The notes: generated by a model not told the origin, from the letters alone. A stretch of DNA of 64,000 nt from Pseudoxanthomonas yeongjuensis (GCF_010093345.1 NZ_PDWT01000001.1:310001-374000); one strand, 5' to 3'. Shown: positions 8,897 through 19,675, numbered from the stretch's first letter. A program made the numbers and translations.

Positions 8897-10191
8897 ACCG
8901 GCTGGACTGGCCGTCGCTGGATGCCGAAGCGCGCCGCGTCGCGTTGCTGCGCCCGGTGCAGCAAGTCGCCGCGGAAACACGCGACGCGGTGGCTGCGCTG
9001 CTTGAAGACGTGCGCGAGCGCGGCGATGCGGCTCTGCGCGAAATCACCGCGCGTTTCGACAAGGTCGCGCTGGAAGGTTTCGAGGTCGGCGAGGAGGAAT
9101 TCGCGGCCGCCGAAGCCGCGGTTTCCGATGAGCTGAAAGCCGCCATGGGCCAGGCCGCGCAGCGCATCGAGGCCTTCCACAAAGCCGGCATCGCCCAGCC
9201 GTACGCGGTGGAAACCGCACCGGGCGTGATCTGCGAACGGATCCTGCGCCCGATACGCCGGGTCGGCCTGTACGTGCCGGCCGGCACCGCGCCGTTGCCT
9301 TCCACCGCGCTGATGCTGGGCATCCCCGCACGGCTCGCGGGTTGCCCGGAAGTGCTGCTGTGCACGCCGCCGCGCAAGGACGGCAGCGCCGATCCGGCGG
9401 TGCTGGTCGCGGCAGGAATGACCGGCGTGTCGCGCGTGCTCAAACTCGGCGGCGCCCAGGCCATCGCGGCGATGGCTTTCGGCACAGGTTCGATCGGCAA
9501 GTGCGACAAGCTCTTCGGACCCGGCAACAGCTATGTCACCGAAGCCAAGCAGCAGGTCGCGCGCGCCGGCGTGGTCGCCATCGACATGCCGGCCGGTCCA
9601 TCGGAAGTGCTGGTCATCGCCGATGGCGGCGCGGATCCCGCCTTCGTCGCGGCGGACCTGCTTTCACAGGCCGAACATGGGCCCGATTCGCAGGTATTGC
9701 TGCTTTCGGACGATGCGGGGTTGCTGGCCGCGGTCGAACGGCAGATCGAATTGCAACTTGCACGACTGCCGCGCGCGGACATCGCCCGTATCGCATTGTC
9801 GGCCTCGCGCCTGGTCAAGGTGGAATCGCTGGAGCAGGCCTTCGCCATCAGCAACGATTACGCGCCGGAACACCTGATCCTGGCCCTGCGCGAACCGCGC
9901 GCCTGGCTGGACCAGGTCCAGGCTGCGGGTTCGGTGTTCCTTGGCGACTTCACGCCCGAAGCCCTGGGCGATTACTGCAGCGGCACCAACCACGTGCTGC
10001 CCACCAGCGGCGCGGCGGCGGCCTACAGCGGGGTCAACGTGTCCAGTTTCCAGAATTCCGTCAGCGTGCAGTCCGCTTCGCTTGCGGGCATCGCCGGCAT
10101 CGGCGCTTGCGCAGTGATCCTGGCCACGGCGGAAGGACTGGAAGCGCACGCCAATGCGGTCAGGTTGCGCATGCAGGAGGTCGCGGCATGA
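8893..10191 (+). CDS. hisD: Histidinol dehydrogenase
   Basis: NAD- and zinc-dependent enzyme that oxidises histidinol to histidine in two steps, the last reactions of the pathway. At 432 residues it has the normal family length. Recognisable segments include [20 protein letters not shown], the [11 protein letters not shown] motif, [13 protein letters not shown] carrying metal-site residues, and the conserved C-terminal part with [15 protein letters not shown]. The ATG at 8893 overlaps the hisG stop, and the gene ends overlapping hisC by four bases. A longer upstream reading frame runs through hisG but has no support as a start. Confidence 0.96.
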   Translation: MNRLDWPSLDAEARRVALLRPVQQVAAETRDAVAALLEDVRERGDAALREITARFDKVALEGFEVGEEEFAAAEAAVSDELKAAMGQAAQRIEAFHKAGIAQPYAVETAPGVICERILRPIRRVGLYVPAGTAPLPSTALMLGIPARLAGCPEVLLCTPPRKDGSADPAVLVAAGMTGVSRVLKLGGAQAIAAMAFGTGSIGKCDKLFGPGNSYVTEAKQQVARAGVVAIDMPAGPSEVLVIADGGADPAFVAADLLSQAEHGPDSQVLLLSDDAGLLAAVERQIELQLARLPRADIARIALSASRLVKVESLEQAFAISNDYAPEHLILALREPRAWLDQVQAAGSVFLGDFTPEALGDYCSGTNHVLPTSGAAAAYSGVNVSSFQNSVSVQSASLAGIAGIGACAVILATAEGLEAHANAVRLRMQEVAA

Positions 10192-11270
10192 GCGACCTGC
10201 TTGCCCTGGTGCGCGAGGACCTGCGTGGTTTCGCCGGGTACAAGTCCGCGCGCAGCGAAGCATTGCAGGGCGACGTGTGGTTGAACGCGAACGAATCGGC
10301 ATGGCCCAATCCGGCCGATACCACCGCCAGCTGCCGTCGCTATCCCGACCCGCAACCCGTCGCCCTGCGCAGCGCGCTGGCTGCGCTCTATGCTTGCGAT
10401 ACATCGCAGCTGTTGGTCGGGCGGGGTAGCGACGAAGCCATCGACCTGCTGGTGCGCGCATTGTGCAATCCGGGCAAGGATGCGGTGGTCGTTACTCCGC
10501 CGGTATTCGGCATGTATGCGGTTAGCGCGCGATTGCAGAATGCACCGGTCATCGAGGTGCCTTTGCAGGAAGCTGCCGATGGCCTTGAGCCCGATCTCGA
10601 TGCCATCGCCAGGGCGGCGATCGAGGCGCGCGCGAAGCTCGTCTTCCTTTGCTCGCCCTCCAACCCGGCGGGGTCCGCGATTCCGCTCGCCGACATCGGG
10701 CGACTGGCGCAGCGGCTGGAAGGTGTCGCGCTGGTGGTGGTGGATGAAGCCTATGGGGAGTTCTCCGACATCCCGTCCGCAACCGCGCTGCTGCCTGATC
10801 ACTCCAACATCGTCGTCCTGCGGACCCTGTCCAAGGCCCACGCGCTGGCCGCCGCGCGCATCGGTGTGGCGATGGCCGACGCGTCGCTGATCGAAGTCCT
10901 GCGTCGTTGCCAGGCGCCTTATCCGGTGCCGACGCCTTGCGCGGAACTGGCGTTGGCGGGATTGGCGCCGGAAGCGTTGGCAGAAACCGCGAGGAGGGTC
11001 GCGCTGGTCCGGTCCGAACGGACCCGGTTGCAGGCGGCGCTCGCCGCATTGCCGGACGTACTGCGTGTATATCCGTCGCAGGGCAATTACCTGCTGGTCA
11101 GATTCCACGATGCCGAATCCGCGTTCCGTTCGCTGCTGGCGGCAGGCGTCGTGGTTCGCGACCAGCGGGCAGCCCCACAGCTTGGCGATGCGTTGCGCAT
11201 CACGATCGGTTCGCCGGAGCAGAACGATCGGGTGGTTTCCGCGTTGCGCCTGCAGGAGGCCGCCGCATGA
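10188..11270 (+). CDS. hisC: Histidinol-phosphate aminotransferase
   Basis: PLP-dependent class I/II aminotransferase that converts imidazole acetol phosphate to histidinol phosphate. The 360 residues include [10 protein letters not shown] near the N-terminus, [11 protein letters not shown] for cofactor phosphate contacts, [18 protein letters not shown], and [15 protein letters not shown], in which the Lys of LSK forms the Schiff base. The arginine in LRITIG near the C-terminus binds the substrate carboxylate or phosphate. It overlaps hisD and hisB by four bases each (ATGA type), so the operon is tightly coupled. Confidence 0.96.
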   Translation: MSDLLALVREDLRGFAGYKSARSEALQGDVWLNANESAWPNPADTTASCRRYPDPQPVALRSALAALYACDTSQLLVGRGSDEAIDLLVRALCNPGKDAVVVTPPVFGMYAVSARLQNAPVIEVPLQEAADGLEPDLDAIARAAIEARAKLVFLCSPSNPAGSAIPLADIGRLAQRLEGVALVVVDEAYGEFSDIPSATALLPDHSNIVVLRTLSKAHALAAARIGVAMADASLIEVLRRCQAPYPVPTPCAELALAGLAPEALAETARRVALVRSERTRLQAALAALPDVLRVYPSQGNYLLVRFHDAESAFRSLLAAGVVVRDQRAAPQLGDALRITIGSPEQNDRVVSALRLQEAAA

Positions 11271-12340
11271 CCCCGATCCTGTTCATCGACCGCGACGGTA
11301 CCCTGATCGAGGAACCGTCCGACTTCCAGATCGATGCCTACGAGAAAATACGCTTCGTGAAGGACGTGGTGCCGGCATTGCTGAAGCTGCGCGACGCCGG
11401 CTACCAATTCGTGATCGTCAGCAACCAGGACGGCCTGGGCAGCGAGGGCTATCCGCGCGGATCCTTCGATGGTCCGAACAATCTGATGCTGCAGGTCTTC
11501 GAGAGCCAGGGCGTCGTGTTCCGCGATGTATTGATCGATTGCAGCTGGCCAAGCGACAACGCGCCCACGCGCAAGCCCGCGATCGGCCTGGTGGTTCCGT
11601 ACCTGCAGGACCGCGGCATCGACTGGCCGCGTTCGGCGATGGTCGGCGACCGCGACACCGATATCGCCTTCGCCGACAACCTGCGCATCCGCGGCTTCAA
11701 GCTGAAAAGCGCCCAGTTCGGCGGCGAGTGGGACTGGATGGGCATCGCCCATGAACTGGCCGATGCGCCGCGCCGCGCCGCGGTCGAACGCAACACGAAG
11801 GAAACAAGGATCCGTGTCGAAGTCGACCTGGATCGCATCGCCGAACCCGCCATCGCCACCGGTCTTCCGTTCTTCGACCACATGCTGGAACAGATCGGCA
11901 AGCATGGCGGCTTCGCGCTGGACATCCGCACCGACGGCGACCTGCACATCGACGAGCACCACACCGTCGAGGACACCGGACTCGCTCTGGGGCAGGCCTT
12001 GAAGGAAGCGCTGGGTAACAAGCGCGGGATCGGCCGCTATGGATTCACCCTGCCGATGGATGAAACGCTTGCCAGTGCGGCGCTGGATTTCAGCGGGCGC
12101 CCGTACTTCGTGTTCTCCGGTGAATTCAAGCGCGAGCGTGTCGGCGATCTGCCGACGGAACTGGTCCCGCATTTCTTCCGTTCCGTATGCGATGCGTCCG
12201 GCCTCAACCTGAACCTGCAGGTGCAGGGCGACAACGATCACCACAAGGTCGAGGCCTGCTTCAAGTCCTTCGCCCGCGCACTGCGCCAGGCGATCAAGCG
12301 TGAAGGCGCCGAGTTGCCCAGCACCAAGGGTGCGCTCTGA
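11267..12340 (+). CDS. hisB: Bifunctional histidinol-phosphatase / imidazoleglycerol-phosphate dehydratase
   Basis: A 357-residue fusion. Residues 1-165 are a HAD phosphatase with the DxDGT nucleophile motif ([12 protein letters not shown]) and [12 protein letters not shown]. Residues about 170-357 are the dehydratase with paired metal-binding segments [13 protein letters not shown] and [16 protein letters not shown], then [18 protein letters not shown]. It performs steps seven and nine of the pathway. The fused form is typical of gammaproteobacteria. The stop overlaps the hisH start by one base (TGATG). Confidence 0.96.
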   Translation: MTPILFIDRDGTLIEEPSDFQIDAYEKIRFVKDVVPALLKLRDAGYQFVIVSNQDGLGSEGYPRGSFDGPNNLMLQVFESQGVVFRDVLIDCSWPSDNAPTRKPAIGLVVPYLQDRGIDWPRSAMVGDRDTDIAFADNLRIRGFKLKSAQFGGEWDWMGIAHELADAPRRAAVERNTKETRIRVEVDLDRIAEPAIATGLPFFDHMLEQIGKHGGFALDIRTDGDLHIDEHHTVEDTGLALGQALKEALGNKRGIGRYGFTLPMDETLASAALDFSGRPYFVFSGEFKRERVGDLPTELVPHFFRSVCDASGLNLNLQVQGDNDHHKVEACFKSFARALRQAIKREGAELPSTKGAL

Positions 12341-12939
12341 TGAAAGTGGCTTTGGTGGATGCGGGTGGGGCGAACCTGGGTTCGGTGCGGTTCGCACTGC
12401 AGCGCCTGGGCGTGGAAGCCACACTGACCGGCGATGCGCAGGTGATCCGCACAGCCGATCGCGTGATCCTGCCCGGGGTCAGCACCGCCGGCACGGTGAT
12501 GCGCCGGCTGCGCGAACTGGACCTAGTGGAAACGCTGCGCAACCTGGACAAACCGCTGCTGGGGGTCTGCATCGGCATGCAGCTGCTGTTCGAAGGCTCC
12601 GACGAGGGCGACGTGGAATGCCTCGGCCTGTTGCCGGGCCGGGTAGCCAAACTGCCCGCCGGCCCGGGCATCCGTGTTCCGCACATGGGCTGGAACACGT
12701 TGCTGCCGGTGCGCAGCAATTCGCTGTCCGCGGGTATCGGTGGCGACGATCGCGCCTACTTCGTGCACAGCTACGCCGCGCCGGTGACGCCCGATTGCGT
12801 GTTTTCCTGCGAGCACGGCGCTGCCTTCGCGGCGGTCGTGCAACGCGGCAACGTGGCCGGCGCGCAGTTCCATCCGGAACGCTCGGCCGGGACCGGCGCG
12901 CGGTTGCTGCGCAATTTCCTCGAACAGGGGCTGGCATGA
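12340..12939 (+). CDS. hisH: Imidazole glycerol phosphate synthase, glutaminase subunit
   Basis: Class I glutamine amidotransferase, 199 residues, that supplies ammonia to HisF. The nucleophile Cys is in [14 protein letters not shown], the catalytic His in GAQFHPERS, with the Glu two residues later. The N-terminal motif [14 protein letters not shown] resembles the usual DYGxGNLxSV but has a GGA in place of the YG pair, a mild variation. It starts on the last base of hisB and overlaps hisA by four bases. Confidence 0.95.
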   Translation: MKVALVDAGGANLGSVRFALQRLGVEATLTGDAQVIRTADRVILPGVSTAGTVMRRLRELDLVETLRNLDKPLLGVCIGMQLLFEGSDEGDVECLGLLPGRVAKLPAGPGIRVPHMGWNTLLPVRSNSLSAGIGGDDRAYFVHSYAAPVTPDCVFSCEHGAAFAAVVQRGNVAGAQFHPERSAGTGARLLRNFLEQGLA

Positions 12940-13673
12940 GCGGCTTCACCGTCTATCCCGCCATCGACGTGCGCGAAGGGCGCGTGGTCCGGCTCGCGCA
13001 GGGCGACTATGCGCGGCAAACCAGTTATGAGCGCGATCCTCTCGAGACCGCGCGCCGGTATGCAGATCAAGGCGCTACCTGGCTGCATCTCGTCGATCTG
13101 GATGCCGCGCGTGCCGGTGGCTACACCCTGGCACCACTGCTGAGCGAGATCCGTGCCTTCACCGGTTTGCGGGTGCAGACCGGAGGCGGCGTGCGTGAGC
13201 GCGACGATGTCGTGCGGATCCTCGCCGCAGGCGCCGCGCGCGTGGTCATCGGTTCGCTGGCGGTGAAGGATCCGGAACGGGTATTGGGATGGGTCGACGA
13301 ATTCGGCGTCGATCGCATCACCGTGGCGCTGGATAGCCGGCAGGATGAGGCCGGCCGCTGGCGCCTGCCAGTGCATGGTTGGACCGAGACCGCCGCGTCG
13401 ACGCTGGATGAACTCGCCGTGCGCTATGCCGACGCCGGCCTGGAACACCTGTTGAGCACCGATATCGCGCGTGATGGCATGTTGTCCGGCCCGAACGGCG
13501 ACCTGTACGCGCATCTGCGGGCCATCGCCCCAGGCTTGCAGGTGCAGGCATCCGGTGGCGTCCGTGACGTGGCCGACGTTGCCGCGGCGAAGGCTCAGGG
13601 TTGCGCCGGCATCGTGCTCGGCCGCGCACTGCTGGAAGGGAAGCTGGAGCTGGAAGAGGCCCTGGCATGCTGA
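12936..13673 (+). CDS. hisA: ProFAR isomerase
   Basis: A (beta/alpha)8 barrel of 245 residues that opens the ribose ring of ProFAR. The paired phosphate-binding sites are [11 protein letters not shown] and [10 protein letters not shown]. The catalytic Asp residues sit in [14 protein letters not shown] and [10 protein letters not shown]. HisA and HisF are homologous half-barrel duplications and lie next to each other here. The start overlaps hisH and the end overlaps hisF by seven bases. Confidence 0.96.
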   Translation: MSGFTVYPAIDVREGRVVRLAQGDYARQTSYERDPLETARRYADQGATWLHLVDLDAARAGGYTLAPLLSEIRAFTGLRVQTGGGVRERDDVVRILAAGAARVVIGSLAVKDPERVLGWVDEFGVDRITVALDSRQDEAGRWRLPVHGWTETAASTLDELAVRYADAGLEHLLSTDIARDGMLSGPNGDLYAHLRAIAPGLQVQASGGVRDVADVAAAKAQGCAGIVLGRALLEGKLELEEALAC

Positions 13674-14443
13674 GCCGGCGCATCATTCCCTGCCTGGACG
13701 TGCGCGATGGCCGCGTGGTCAAGGGCGTGCGTTTCCGCGACCATGTGGACGTGGGCGATATCGCGGAGCTGGCATTGCGCTATCGCGACGAGGGCGCCGA
13801 TGAACTGGTGTTCTACGATATCGGCGCCAGTCCGGAAGGCCGCTCCGTCGACCATGCCTGGGTGGAACGCGTTTCCAGCCTGCTCGACATCCCGTTCTGC
13901 GTGGCCGGCGGCATCCGCGACGTGGCGACCGCGCGCGCGGTGCTGCATGCGGGCGCGGACAAGATCTCGGTCAACAGTCCGGCGCTGGAACGGCCTGCGT
14001 TGATCTGCGAACTGGCCAATGCCTTCGGCGTGCAGTGCATCGTGGTCGGCATCGATTCGATCCGCGAAGCCGACGGCGAATGGCGGGTGCGCAGCAATAC
14101 CGGCGATCCTTCGAAGACGAGGGCGCTGCCATTACGCACTCTGGACTGGCTGGTCGAGGCGCAACGGCTGGGTGCCGGCGAAATCGTGTTGAACTGCATG
14201 GACAGCGATGGGGTGCGTCGTGGTTACGACCTCGCCCAGTTGCAGGAGGCGAGGACGCTTTGCGAAGTGCCGCTGGTGGCTTCCGGGGGAGCGGGAGAAA
14301 TGCAGCATTTCGCCGCCGTTTTCCGTGACGCCGATGTAGACGGGGCACTGGCTGCCAGCGTTTTCCACAGCGGCGCCATCGCCATTCCCGCGCTCAAGCG
14401 CTATTTGCGTTCGCAACAGATCGAGGTGCGCGATGCCGGATGA
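13667..14443 (+). CDS. hisF: Imidazole glycerol phosphate synthase, cyclase subunit
   Basis: Barrel subunit of 258 residues that closes the imidazole ring using ammonia from HisH. The N-terminal catalytic Asp lies in [20 protein letters not shown]. Other anchors are [20 protein letters not shown], the second Asp in [14 protein letters not shown], and the phosphate site [12 protein letters not shown]. It overlaps hisA by seven bases and hisIE by 11 bases. Confidence 0.96.
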   Translation: MLSRRIIPCLDVRDGRVVKGVRFRDHVDVGDIAELALRYRDEGADELVFYDIGASPEGRSVDHAWVERVSSLLDIPFCVAGGIRDVATARAVLHAGADKISVNSPALERPALICELANAFGVQCIVVGIDSIREADGEWRVRSNTGDPSKTRALPLRTLDWLVEAQRLGAGEIVLNCMDSDGVRRGYDLAQLQEARTLCEVPLVASGGAGEMQHFAAVFRDADVDGALAASVFHSGAIAIPALKRYLRSQQIEVRDAG

Positions 14444-15035
14444 GTTCGGAAATCTGGACTGGGAGAAAGGCGATGGTCTGCTGCCCGTGATCGTCCAGGA
14501 CGCCGCCAACCTGCGCGTGCTGATGCTCGGCTACATGAACGCCGAGGCGCTGGCGGCGACGCGGGCCAGCGGTTTGGTCACTTTCTACAGCCGCAGCAAG
14601 CAGCGTTTGTGGAAAAAGGGCGAGACTTCCGGCCACGTGCTGGAACTGGTGTCGGTAGAGGCGGACTGCGACAACGACACGTTGCTGGTGCTGGCCCGCC
14701 CGCAGGGACCGACCTGCCATCTGCAGCGTGCGAGCTGTTTTCCCGATGCACCCGGCGACTTCCTGGCCGACCTCGATGCGCTGGTCGCGCAACGCGAGCG
14801 CGAGCGTCCTGCCGGCAGCTACACGACCGGGTTGTTCGCGGGCGGCGTGCGCCGGATCGCACAGAAGGTGGGCGAGGAGGGCGTGGAAACCGCATTGGCC
14901 GCGGTCGCGCAGGACGATGAGGCATTACTGGGAGAAGCTTCGGACCTGTTGTTCCACATGATCGTGCTGCTGCGCGCGCGCGGGCTTTCCCTGCGTGACG
15001 TCGCAGGGGTGCTGGAGCAGCGGCACCGCAAATAG
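14433..15035 (+). CDS. hisI: Bifunctional phosphoribosyl-AMP cyclohydrolase / phosphoribosyl-ATP pyrophosphatase
   Basis: HisIE fusion of 200 residues. The N-terminal cyclohydrolase (about 1-110) has [31 protein letters not shown] and the metal-binding [12 protein letters not shown] with Cys in CHLQRASCF. The C-terminal MazG-like pyrophosphatase (about 115-200) has [14 protein letters not shown] and [13 protein letters not shown]. It is the last gene of the operon and is followed within a few bases by a palindromic repeat that may mark the transcript end. Confidence 0.95.
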   Translation: MPDEFGNLDWEKGDGLLPVIVQDAANLRVLMLGYMNAEALAATRASGLVTFYSRSKQRLWKKGETSGHVLELVSVEADCDNDTLLVLARPQGPTCHLQRASCFPDAPGDFLADLDALVAQRERERPAGSYTTGLFAGGVRRIAQKVGEEGVETALAAVAQDDEALLGEASDLLFHMIVLLRARGLSLRDVAGVLEQRHRK

Positions 15036-15037
15036 GC

Positions 15038-15114
15038 CGCGCGTAGGAGCGACGTAAGTCGCGATGGGAATCTCAGGGGAATGGGTTTCGCGACTTACGT
15101 CGCTCCTACGCGCG
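15038..15114. repeat. Palindromic repeat, gtaggagcgacgtaagtcgcg family
   Basis: 27-base perfect arms at 15038-15064 and 15088-15114. The same arms recur at 22828-22900 and 40208-40300. It starts three bases after the hisIE stop and lies 52 bases before the phosphoesterase gene. It probably stabilises or ends the his mRNA. Confidence 0.92.
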
Positions 15115-15166
15115 CGCGCGTCGCCGGATCGGGCCATAATCCGCGCGACGCCACCGGGAGCCGTCC

Positions 15167-16753
15167 ATGCGCCTGCTCGTATCCATCGCCTTGTCGCTGC
15201 TGGCCGCGCCAGTGTTCGCGAAACCTGCGCCATGCGACGGAGGCATGGTCTGGGAAGACGCCAACGGCAACGGCACCCACGACCCCGACGAACGTCCACT
15301 GGCGGGTATCAAGGTTTCCGATGGCGCGGAACTGGCGCTGACCGATGGAACTGGCAGGTACCGGCTGCCCATGGTCGATGGACGCACAATGTTCGTGATC
15401 AAGCCGGCGCAATACGATCTTCCCGAACGCAAGGACGGCTTGCCTGATTTCTGGAACAACATCCGCAGCGAGGCCGGTCCCGCGCTGAAATACGGCGGTA
15501 TTCCCGCGGCCTTTCACGGATGCGGGGATTTCGGTCTGCTGCCGAAGCCGGCTGCTGCGGGGAACGCGACTCCACTCGACGTGCTGGTGTTCTCCGACAC
15601 CCAGACCAAGAGCCGGGCCGACATCGATTACTACAAGCGCGACATCGTCGAGCCGCTGGCAGGCAAGCACCAGGCCACGCTCGGTCTTACCCTCGGCGAT
15701 GTAGTCAACGACGATCTCTCGCTCTATCCGCAGCTCAACCAGGTCACGCGGATGCTGCAGGTGCCGTGGCTGCACATCGCCGGCAACCACGATCTCGACT
15801 TCGATGCGGCCGGCGACGAGGATTCGCTGCTGACCTACCGCAATACCTATGGCCCCGATACTTTCGCCTGGGAGGAAACCCAGGCGGTGTTCATCGGCAT
15901 GGATGATGTGGTTTACATGCCCGGCAAGAAGCCGGCCTACATCGGCGGACTGCGCGAGGACCAGTTCGCCTTCCTCGAAGCCTATCTGCCGACGATACCG
16001 AAGGACCGGTTGCTGGTGGTCGGCGTGCATATCCCGTTCTTCGACGCGGATCCCGGGCGTGAAACCTTCCGCCACGCCGACCGTGCACGGCTGTTCGCCT
16101 TGCTGAAGGATTTTCCGCACGTGTTGCTGCTCAGCGGCCACAGCCACACCCAGCAGCACGTGTACCACGGCGCCGGCAGCGACTGGCATGGGGCCGCGCC
16201 GCTGCACGAATACAACGTCGGCGCCGCCTGCGGGGCGTTCTGGTCGGGGGTGAAGGACGCGCAGGGCATCCCCGACGCGACCATGGCCGACGGTACGCCC
16301 AATGGCTACGCCAGCCTGCAGGTGCGCGCTGGCGGTGAATATTCGTTGGCCTGGCATCCGGCGCGGGATCCGGAGCGTGCGATGTCGCTGCATGCACCCA
16401 AGGCGCTGCGGAAGGGCGCATATCCCGCGTTTGCGGTCTACGCCAACGTGTTCATGGGCCAGGACGACAGCAAGGTGGAATATCGCGTCGATGCAGGCCG
16501 ATGGAAACCGATGGTGCTCGTGCGCCAGCCTGATCCGGCTTTGCTTGCAGAAAACACGAAGGACGATGCCGCCGACGCATTGCGTGGCTACGATCGTTCG
16601 CCCGAGGCGGAGCCTTCGCAGCACCTGTGGCGTGGTGCCTTGCCTACCGATCTGGCGGTGGGCGAACATCGGGTCGAGGTGCGCGCAAACGATCGATGGC
16701 GTGGCGAACAGACCGCCGCCACCGTGTATCGACTGCAGGAAGCTGCGGAGTAG
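15167..16753 (+). CDS. Secreted calcineurin-like phosphoesterase
   Basis: A 528-residue exported protein with a signal peptide (about 1-18, cleavage after VFA). The order is a small beta-rich N-terminal domain with DANGNGTHDPDERPLAGI, typical of metallophosphoesterase N-terminal modules, then the catalytic domain (about 135-390) and a C-terminal beta domain. Metal-site motifs are VFSDTQTKS, LGDVVNDD, AGNHDLD, VGVHIPF and SGHSHTQQH. In the first motif Gln replaces the usual His of DxH, a known variation in this branch. Substrates of this family are phosphoesters outside the cytoplasm, and none can be named here. It is followed after four bases by the YdeI-like gene. Confidence 0.85.
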   Translation: MRLLVSIALSLLAAPVFAKPAPCDGGMVWEDANGNGTHDPDERPLAGIKVSDGAELALTDGTGRYRLPMVDGRTMFVIKPAQYDLPERKDGLPDFWNNIRSEAGPALKYGGIPAAFHGCGDFGLLPKPAAAGNATPLDVLVFSDTQTKSRADIDYYKRDIVEPLAGKHQATLGLTLGDVVNDDLSLYPQLNQVTRMLQVPWLHIAGNHDLDFDAAGDEDSLLTYRNTYGPDTFAWEETQAVFIGMDDVVYMPGKKPAYIGGLREDQFAFLEAYLPTIPKDRLLVVGVHIPFFDADPGRETFRHADRARLFALLKDFPHVLLLSGHSHTQQHVYHGAGSDWHGAAPLHEYNVGAACGAFWSGVKDAQGIPDATMADGTPNGYASLQVRAGGEYSLAWHPARDPERAMSLHAPKALRKGAYPAFAVYANVFMGQDDSKVEYRVDAGRWKPMVLVRQPDPALLAENTKDDAADALRGYDRSPEAEPSQHLWRGALPTDLAVGEHRVEVRANDRWRGEQTAATVYRLQEAAE

Positions 16754-16757
16754 GGCC

Positions 16758-17333
16758 ATGCCCGTGCCTGACGACTTGCCCATCAAGCACTTCAAGGACC
16801 AGAAGGCCTGGGAGAAATGGCTGGTGGCGAATGCGGACGGGAAGGGCATCTGGCTGCAGATCGCCAAGAAGGATTCCGGAATCGCTTCGGTGAACTATGC
16901 CGAAGCGCTGGAGGTCGCGCTCTGCCACGGCTGGATCGACGGGCAGAAGCGTGGGCATGACGAACAGTTCTTCCTGCAGCGCTTCACCCCGCGTCGTCCA
17001 CGCAGCCTGTGGTCGAAGATCAATATCGCCCATGTGGAGCGCTTGATCGCCGCAGGGCGCATGCAGGCCAATGGCCTGCGCGAGATCGAGGCGGCCAGGG
17101 CCGATGGACGCTGGGACGCCGCGTATCAAAGCTTCTCCGGCATGGAAGTGCCTGTCGAACTCGTCGAAGCGCTGGAGAAGAACAGGAAGGCCAAGGCGTT
17201 CTTCGATCGGCTCGACAAGACCAACCGCTACGCGTTCTGCTGGCGCGTGCACACCGCGAAGAAAGCGGAGACGCGCATGGCGCGTGCGCGGAAATTCGTG
17301 GAGATGCTCGCCAGGGGCGAGAAAATACACTGA
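16758..17333 (+). CDS. YdeI/OmpD-associated-like protein
   Basis: A 191-residue soluble protein of the YdeI family. Family hallmarks are WLVANADGKGIWLQIAKK, the NYAEALEVALCHGWIDGQK core, RRPRSLWSKINIAHVERL and a C-terminal segment rich in Lys and Arg. Members have been linked to resistance to cationic peptides and bacteriocins, but the biochemical role is not settled. I start at the ATG at 16758, preceded by GGAG-like bases overlapping the previous stop. A longer upstream frame lies inside the phosphoesterase gene and is not used. It probably shares a transcript with the phosphoesterase and converges on the exporter gene. Confidence 0.85.
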   Translation: MPVPDDLPIKHFKDQKAWEKWLVANADGKGIWLQIAKKDSGIASVNYAEALEVALCHGWIDGQKRGHDEQFFLQRFTPRRPRSLWSKINIAHVERLIAAGRMQANGLREIEAARADGRWDAAYQSFSGMEVPVELVEALEKNRKAKAFFDRLDKTNRYAFCWRVHTAKKAETRMARARKFVEMLARGEKIH

Positions 17334-17343
17334 TCCGGGAGAA

Positions 17344-18216
17344 TCAGCTTTCCCGTGTCTTCTGAGCGCGCACGCTCAACCACGCGCCCAGCAGCAACAG
17401 TGCGATCGCCACCGCCTGCGACCAGTGCGGCGCGGCGCGGCCGGCCAGTACCAGCAACAGCGTGGACAGCAGCGGCGCGAGATAGGACAGGCTGCCCAGC
17501 AGCGCGATGTCGCCGTGCTTGGTGCCGTGGTCCCACAACAGGAAAGCCGCGCCAACCGGACCCAGACCCATCAGTGCCAACGCACCCCATTGCAGGGCGC
17601 TCGGCTGCACGCTCTGCTCGAAAGCCAGGTGCGCCATCGCCCCGAACATGGCGACCAATGCGCATGCCACCGTGATCGCTGCGCTCGGCACCGCGGCATG
17701 GCGGCGATTGAGCACCGAATACGCCGCCCAGATCACCGCTGCGCTCAAGGCCGCCAGGTAGCCGGGCAGGTAACGCGGCTGGATCTCGATGCCGCTGCCG
17801 CGGGTGACCAGGACGATGGCCGCGACCAGTCCCAGCAGGGTTCCGGCGACCTGCGCGCCGCGCACGCGCACGCCGGGCAACAGGCCGGCGAACAGCACGA
17901 TCAGCAATGGCCACATGTAATTGAGCAGGTTGGCTTCCACCGCGGGCGCGCGCTTGAGGGCGATGAAATACAGCGCGTGGTAACCGAACAGGGCGGCAGT
18001 AGTCAGCGCCAAGGCGGATAACGGCTGATGCAGTTCGCGCCAGCCGTGCCGGCCGTGAAGAACCGTGCGCGCGAATCCGAACAGCGCCGCGAAGCCGAAA
18101 CCGATCGCCAGCACCTCGAAGGGCGGCAGGCCTTCGGTCGCGGTGGTCAGCAGCGCCAGCGACGACCACAGCAGGATCGCCAGCAACCCGCTGAGGGTCG
18201 CGGTCTTGGTCGTCAT
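17344..18216 (-). CDS. DMT-family exporter, YddG-like
   Basis: A 290-residue EamA-type drug/metabolite transporter with about ten membrane helices in two repeats. The start MTTKTATLSGLLAILLWSS and the segment VEANLLNYMWPLLIVLFA resemble YddG, which exports aromatic amino acids. Methionine salvage genes lie directly upstream on the same strand, with mtnC ending 13 bases before this start. It may therefore be co-transcribed with them and export a related metabolite. The start at 18216 avoids a 74-residue extension that lies inside mtnC. The substrate is inferred from family likeness only. Confidence 0.82.
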   Translation of the reverse strand: MTTKTATLSGLLAILLWSSLALLTTATEGLPPFEVLAIGFGFAALFGFARTVLHGRHGWRELHQPLSALALTTAALFGYHALYFIALKRAPAVEANLLNYMWPLLIVLFAGLLPGVRVRGAQVAGTLLGLVAAIVLVTRGSGIEIQPRYLPGYLAALSAAVIWAAYSVLNRRHAAVPSAAITVACALVAMFGAMAHLAFEQSVQPSALQWGALALMGLGPVGAAFLLWDHGTKHGDIALLGSLSYLAPLLSTLLLVLAGRAAPHWSQAVAIALLLLGAWLSVRAQKTRES

Positions 18217-18229
18217 GGTCGTTGCGCGC

Positions 18230-18934
18230 TCAGTCGGGCAACTGGATGTCGGCGAAGCTGTCCACGCGCCGATGACCGTGCGCGGCCTCGCCCTCGCGAG
18301 GCTGCGGATAATCCTCGCGGCGATCGACCAGCACGGTCTGCAGCCCGGCCACGCGCGCCGCGTCCAGTTCTTCCACCACGTCCGACAGGAACAGGAGCGC
18401 CGACGGTTCGATCCCCACTTGTTCCGCGATCCGTGCATAGCTCCCGGCCTCGCGCTTGCCGCCGATCTCGGTGTCGAACCAGCCGGAAATCAACGGGCCG
18501 AGGTCGCCGGCATCGCTGTGGCCGAAGAACAGCTGCTGGGCCGGCACCGAGCCGGAGGAATACACGTACAGCGGCATCCCCGATTCGTGCCATCGGCGCA
18601 GCGCCGGCGCGGCATCGGGATAGATATGCGCGGTGAAATCGGCGTCGTGGTAGCCCGCCTTCCAGATCATTCCCTGCAAGGCCTTCAACGCGGTGTGCTT
18701 GCGGTCCTGGTCGATCCAGCCCTGCAGGGTCTCCACGATCATCTCGTCCTTGCACATGCTGCCGTGCTCGATGGCCACTTCATCCAGCCAGCGCCGCACT
18801 TCCGGATCATCGCTATGCGCCGCAACGAAGCCGGGCAGGGCGCGGCGCGCATACGGAAACAGCACGTCCTTGACGAAGGAGATGCTGCTGGTGGTGCCTT
18901 CGATGTCGGTGAGGATGGCGCGGGGAGTGGGCAT
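18230..18934 (-). CDS. mtnC: Acireductone synthase (enolase-phosphatase E1)
   Basis: HAD-family enzyme of the methionine salvage pathway that enolises and then dephosphorylates 2,3-diketo-5-methylthiopentyl-1-phosphate to acireductone. The 234 residues begin with the nucleophile motif [16 protein letters not shown], in which Glu-Gly-Thr follows the Asp as in other E1 enzymes. [18 protein letters not shown] and the late acidic motif [13 protein letters not shown] follow. It is upstream of the exporter and downstream of mtnD on the same strand. Confidence 0.95.
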   Translation of the reverse strand: MPTPRAILTDIEGTTSSISFVKDVLFPYARRALPGFVAAHSDDPEVRRWLDEVAIEHGSMCKDEMIVETLQGWIDQDRKHTALKALQGMIWKAGYHDADFTAHIYPDAAPALRRWHESGMPLYVYSSGSVPAQQLFFGHSDAGDLGPLISGWFDTEIGGKREAGSYARIAEQVGIEPSALLFLSDVVEELDAARVAGLQTVLVDRREDYPQPREGEAAHGHRRVDSFADIQLPD

Positions 18935-18987
18935 GGGTCAGTGGTCGGGATTGGAGATGGGGTTCGCAAGTCCGGTCTTGCTAGTAC

Positions 18988-19041
18988 TCGTCATTCCCGC
19001 CTGCGCGGGGTTCTTAACAGCCGAATGGCTGGTCATGACGA
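18988..19041. repeat. Degraded gtcattcccgc repeat between mtnC and mtnD
   Basis: Starts tcgtcattcccgcctgcg, runs through a GCGGGG run and ends ggtcatgacg, so the outer cgtcat/atgacg ends are inverted but the inner arms have decayed. It lies within three bases of the mtnD stop codon. Confidence 0.65.
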
Positions 19042-19043
19042 AG

Positions 19044-19613
19044 TCACGTCGCTGCCGTAGGCTGCGTCAGGCCGTGATAGCGCGGGAACTTCTTCGCGAT
19101 GTCCTCGCCAGTGAAATGGCCGACCCAGCCGTCCGGCTCGGTGAAGAAGCGGATGGCGATGAAGCTGGGCTCGTCGCCCATGTCGAACCAGTGCAGGGTG
19201 CTGTCGGGCACGGCGATCAGGTCGTCCTGCACGCATTCCACCTCGTAGACCTTGCCCTTGACGTGCAGGGTGAACAATCCCGAGCCGGCGACGAAGAAGC
19301 GCACTTCGTCTTCCTTGTGGTAATGCTCGTCGAGGAACTTGGCGCGCATGGCCTCGCGCTGCGGGTTGTCCGGCGCGATGCTGACCACGTCCACGGTCTT
19401 GAAGCCGTGTTCGGCGACCAGTCGGTCGATGTCGCTCCTGTAGGCCGCCATCACTTCCTCGGGGCTGGCGCCCGGCGCGAGCGGATGCGAGGCCTTCCAG
19501 CGCTCGAAGGTCACGCCGATCTTCTGCAGTTCGGTGGCGATGAAATCGGGATCGAAGCTGGCGAACTCGGGGGTATCCGGGTTGTTTTCGTCGAAGATGC
19601 GCAGACGGCTCAT
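19044..19613 (-). CDS. mtnD: Acireductone dioxygenase
   Basis: Cupin metalloenzyme of the methionine salvage pathway that oxidises acireductone. With iron the product is the 2-oxo acid precursor of methionine; with nickel it makes CO and methylthiopropionate. The 189 residues carry the metal ligands in [13 protein letters not shown] (His, His, Glu) and the fourth His in STLHWFDMG. It lies between mtnC and mtnB, each separated by palindromic repeats, so the three genes may be processed into separate messages. Confidence 0.95.
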   Translation of the reverse strand: MSRLRIFDENNPDTPEFASFDPDFIATELQKIGVTFERWKASHPLAPGASPEEVMAAYRSDIDRLVAEHGFKTVDVVSIAPDNPQREAMRAKFLDEHYHKEDEVRFFVAGSGLFTLHVKGKVYEVECVQDDLIAVPDSTLHWFDMGDEPSFIAIRFFTEPDGWVGHFTGEDIAKKFPRYHGLTQPTAAT

Positions 19614-19675
19614 GGCGGGGGCTCGAGTGTCGTGGAAGGAGAAAGGGTAGCAAACACAGGATGGAAACTCGTGAC

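Noticed and set aside
10907-11266. Upstream extension of hisB
   Set aside because: It lies entirely within hisC in another frame. The ATG at 11267 starts exactly at the HAD domain.
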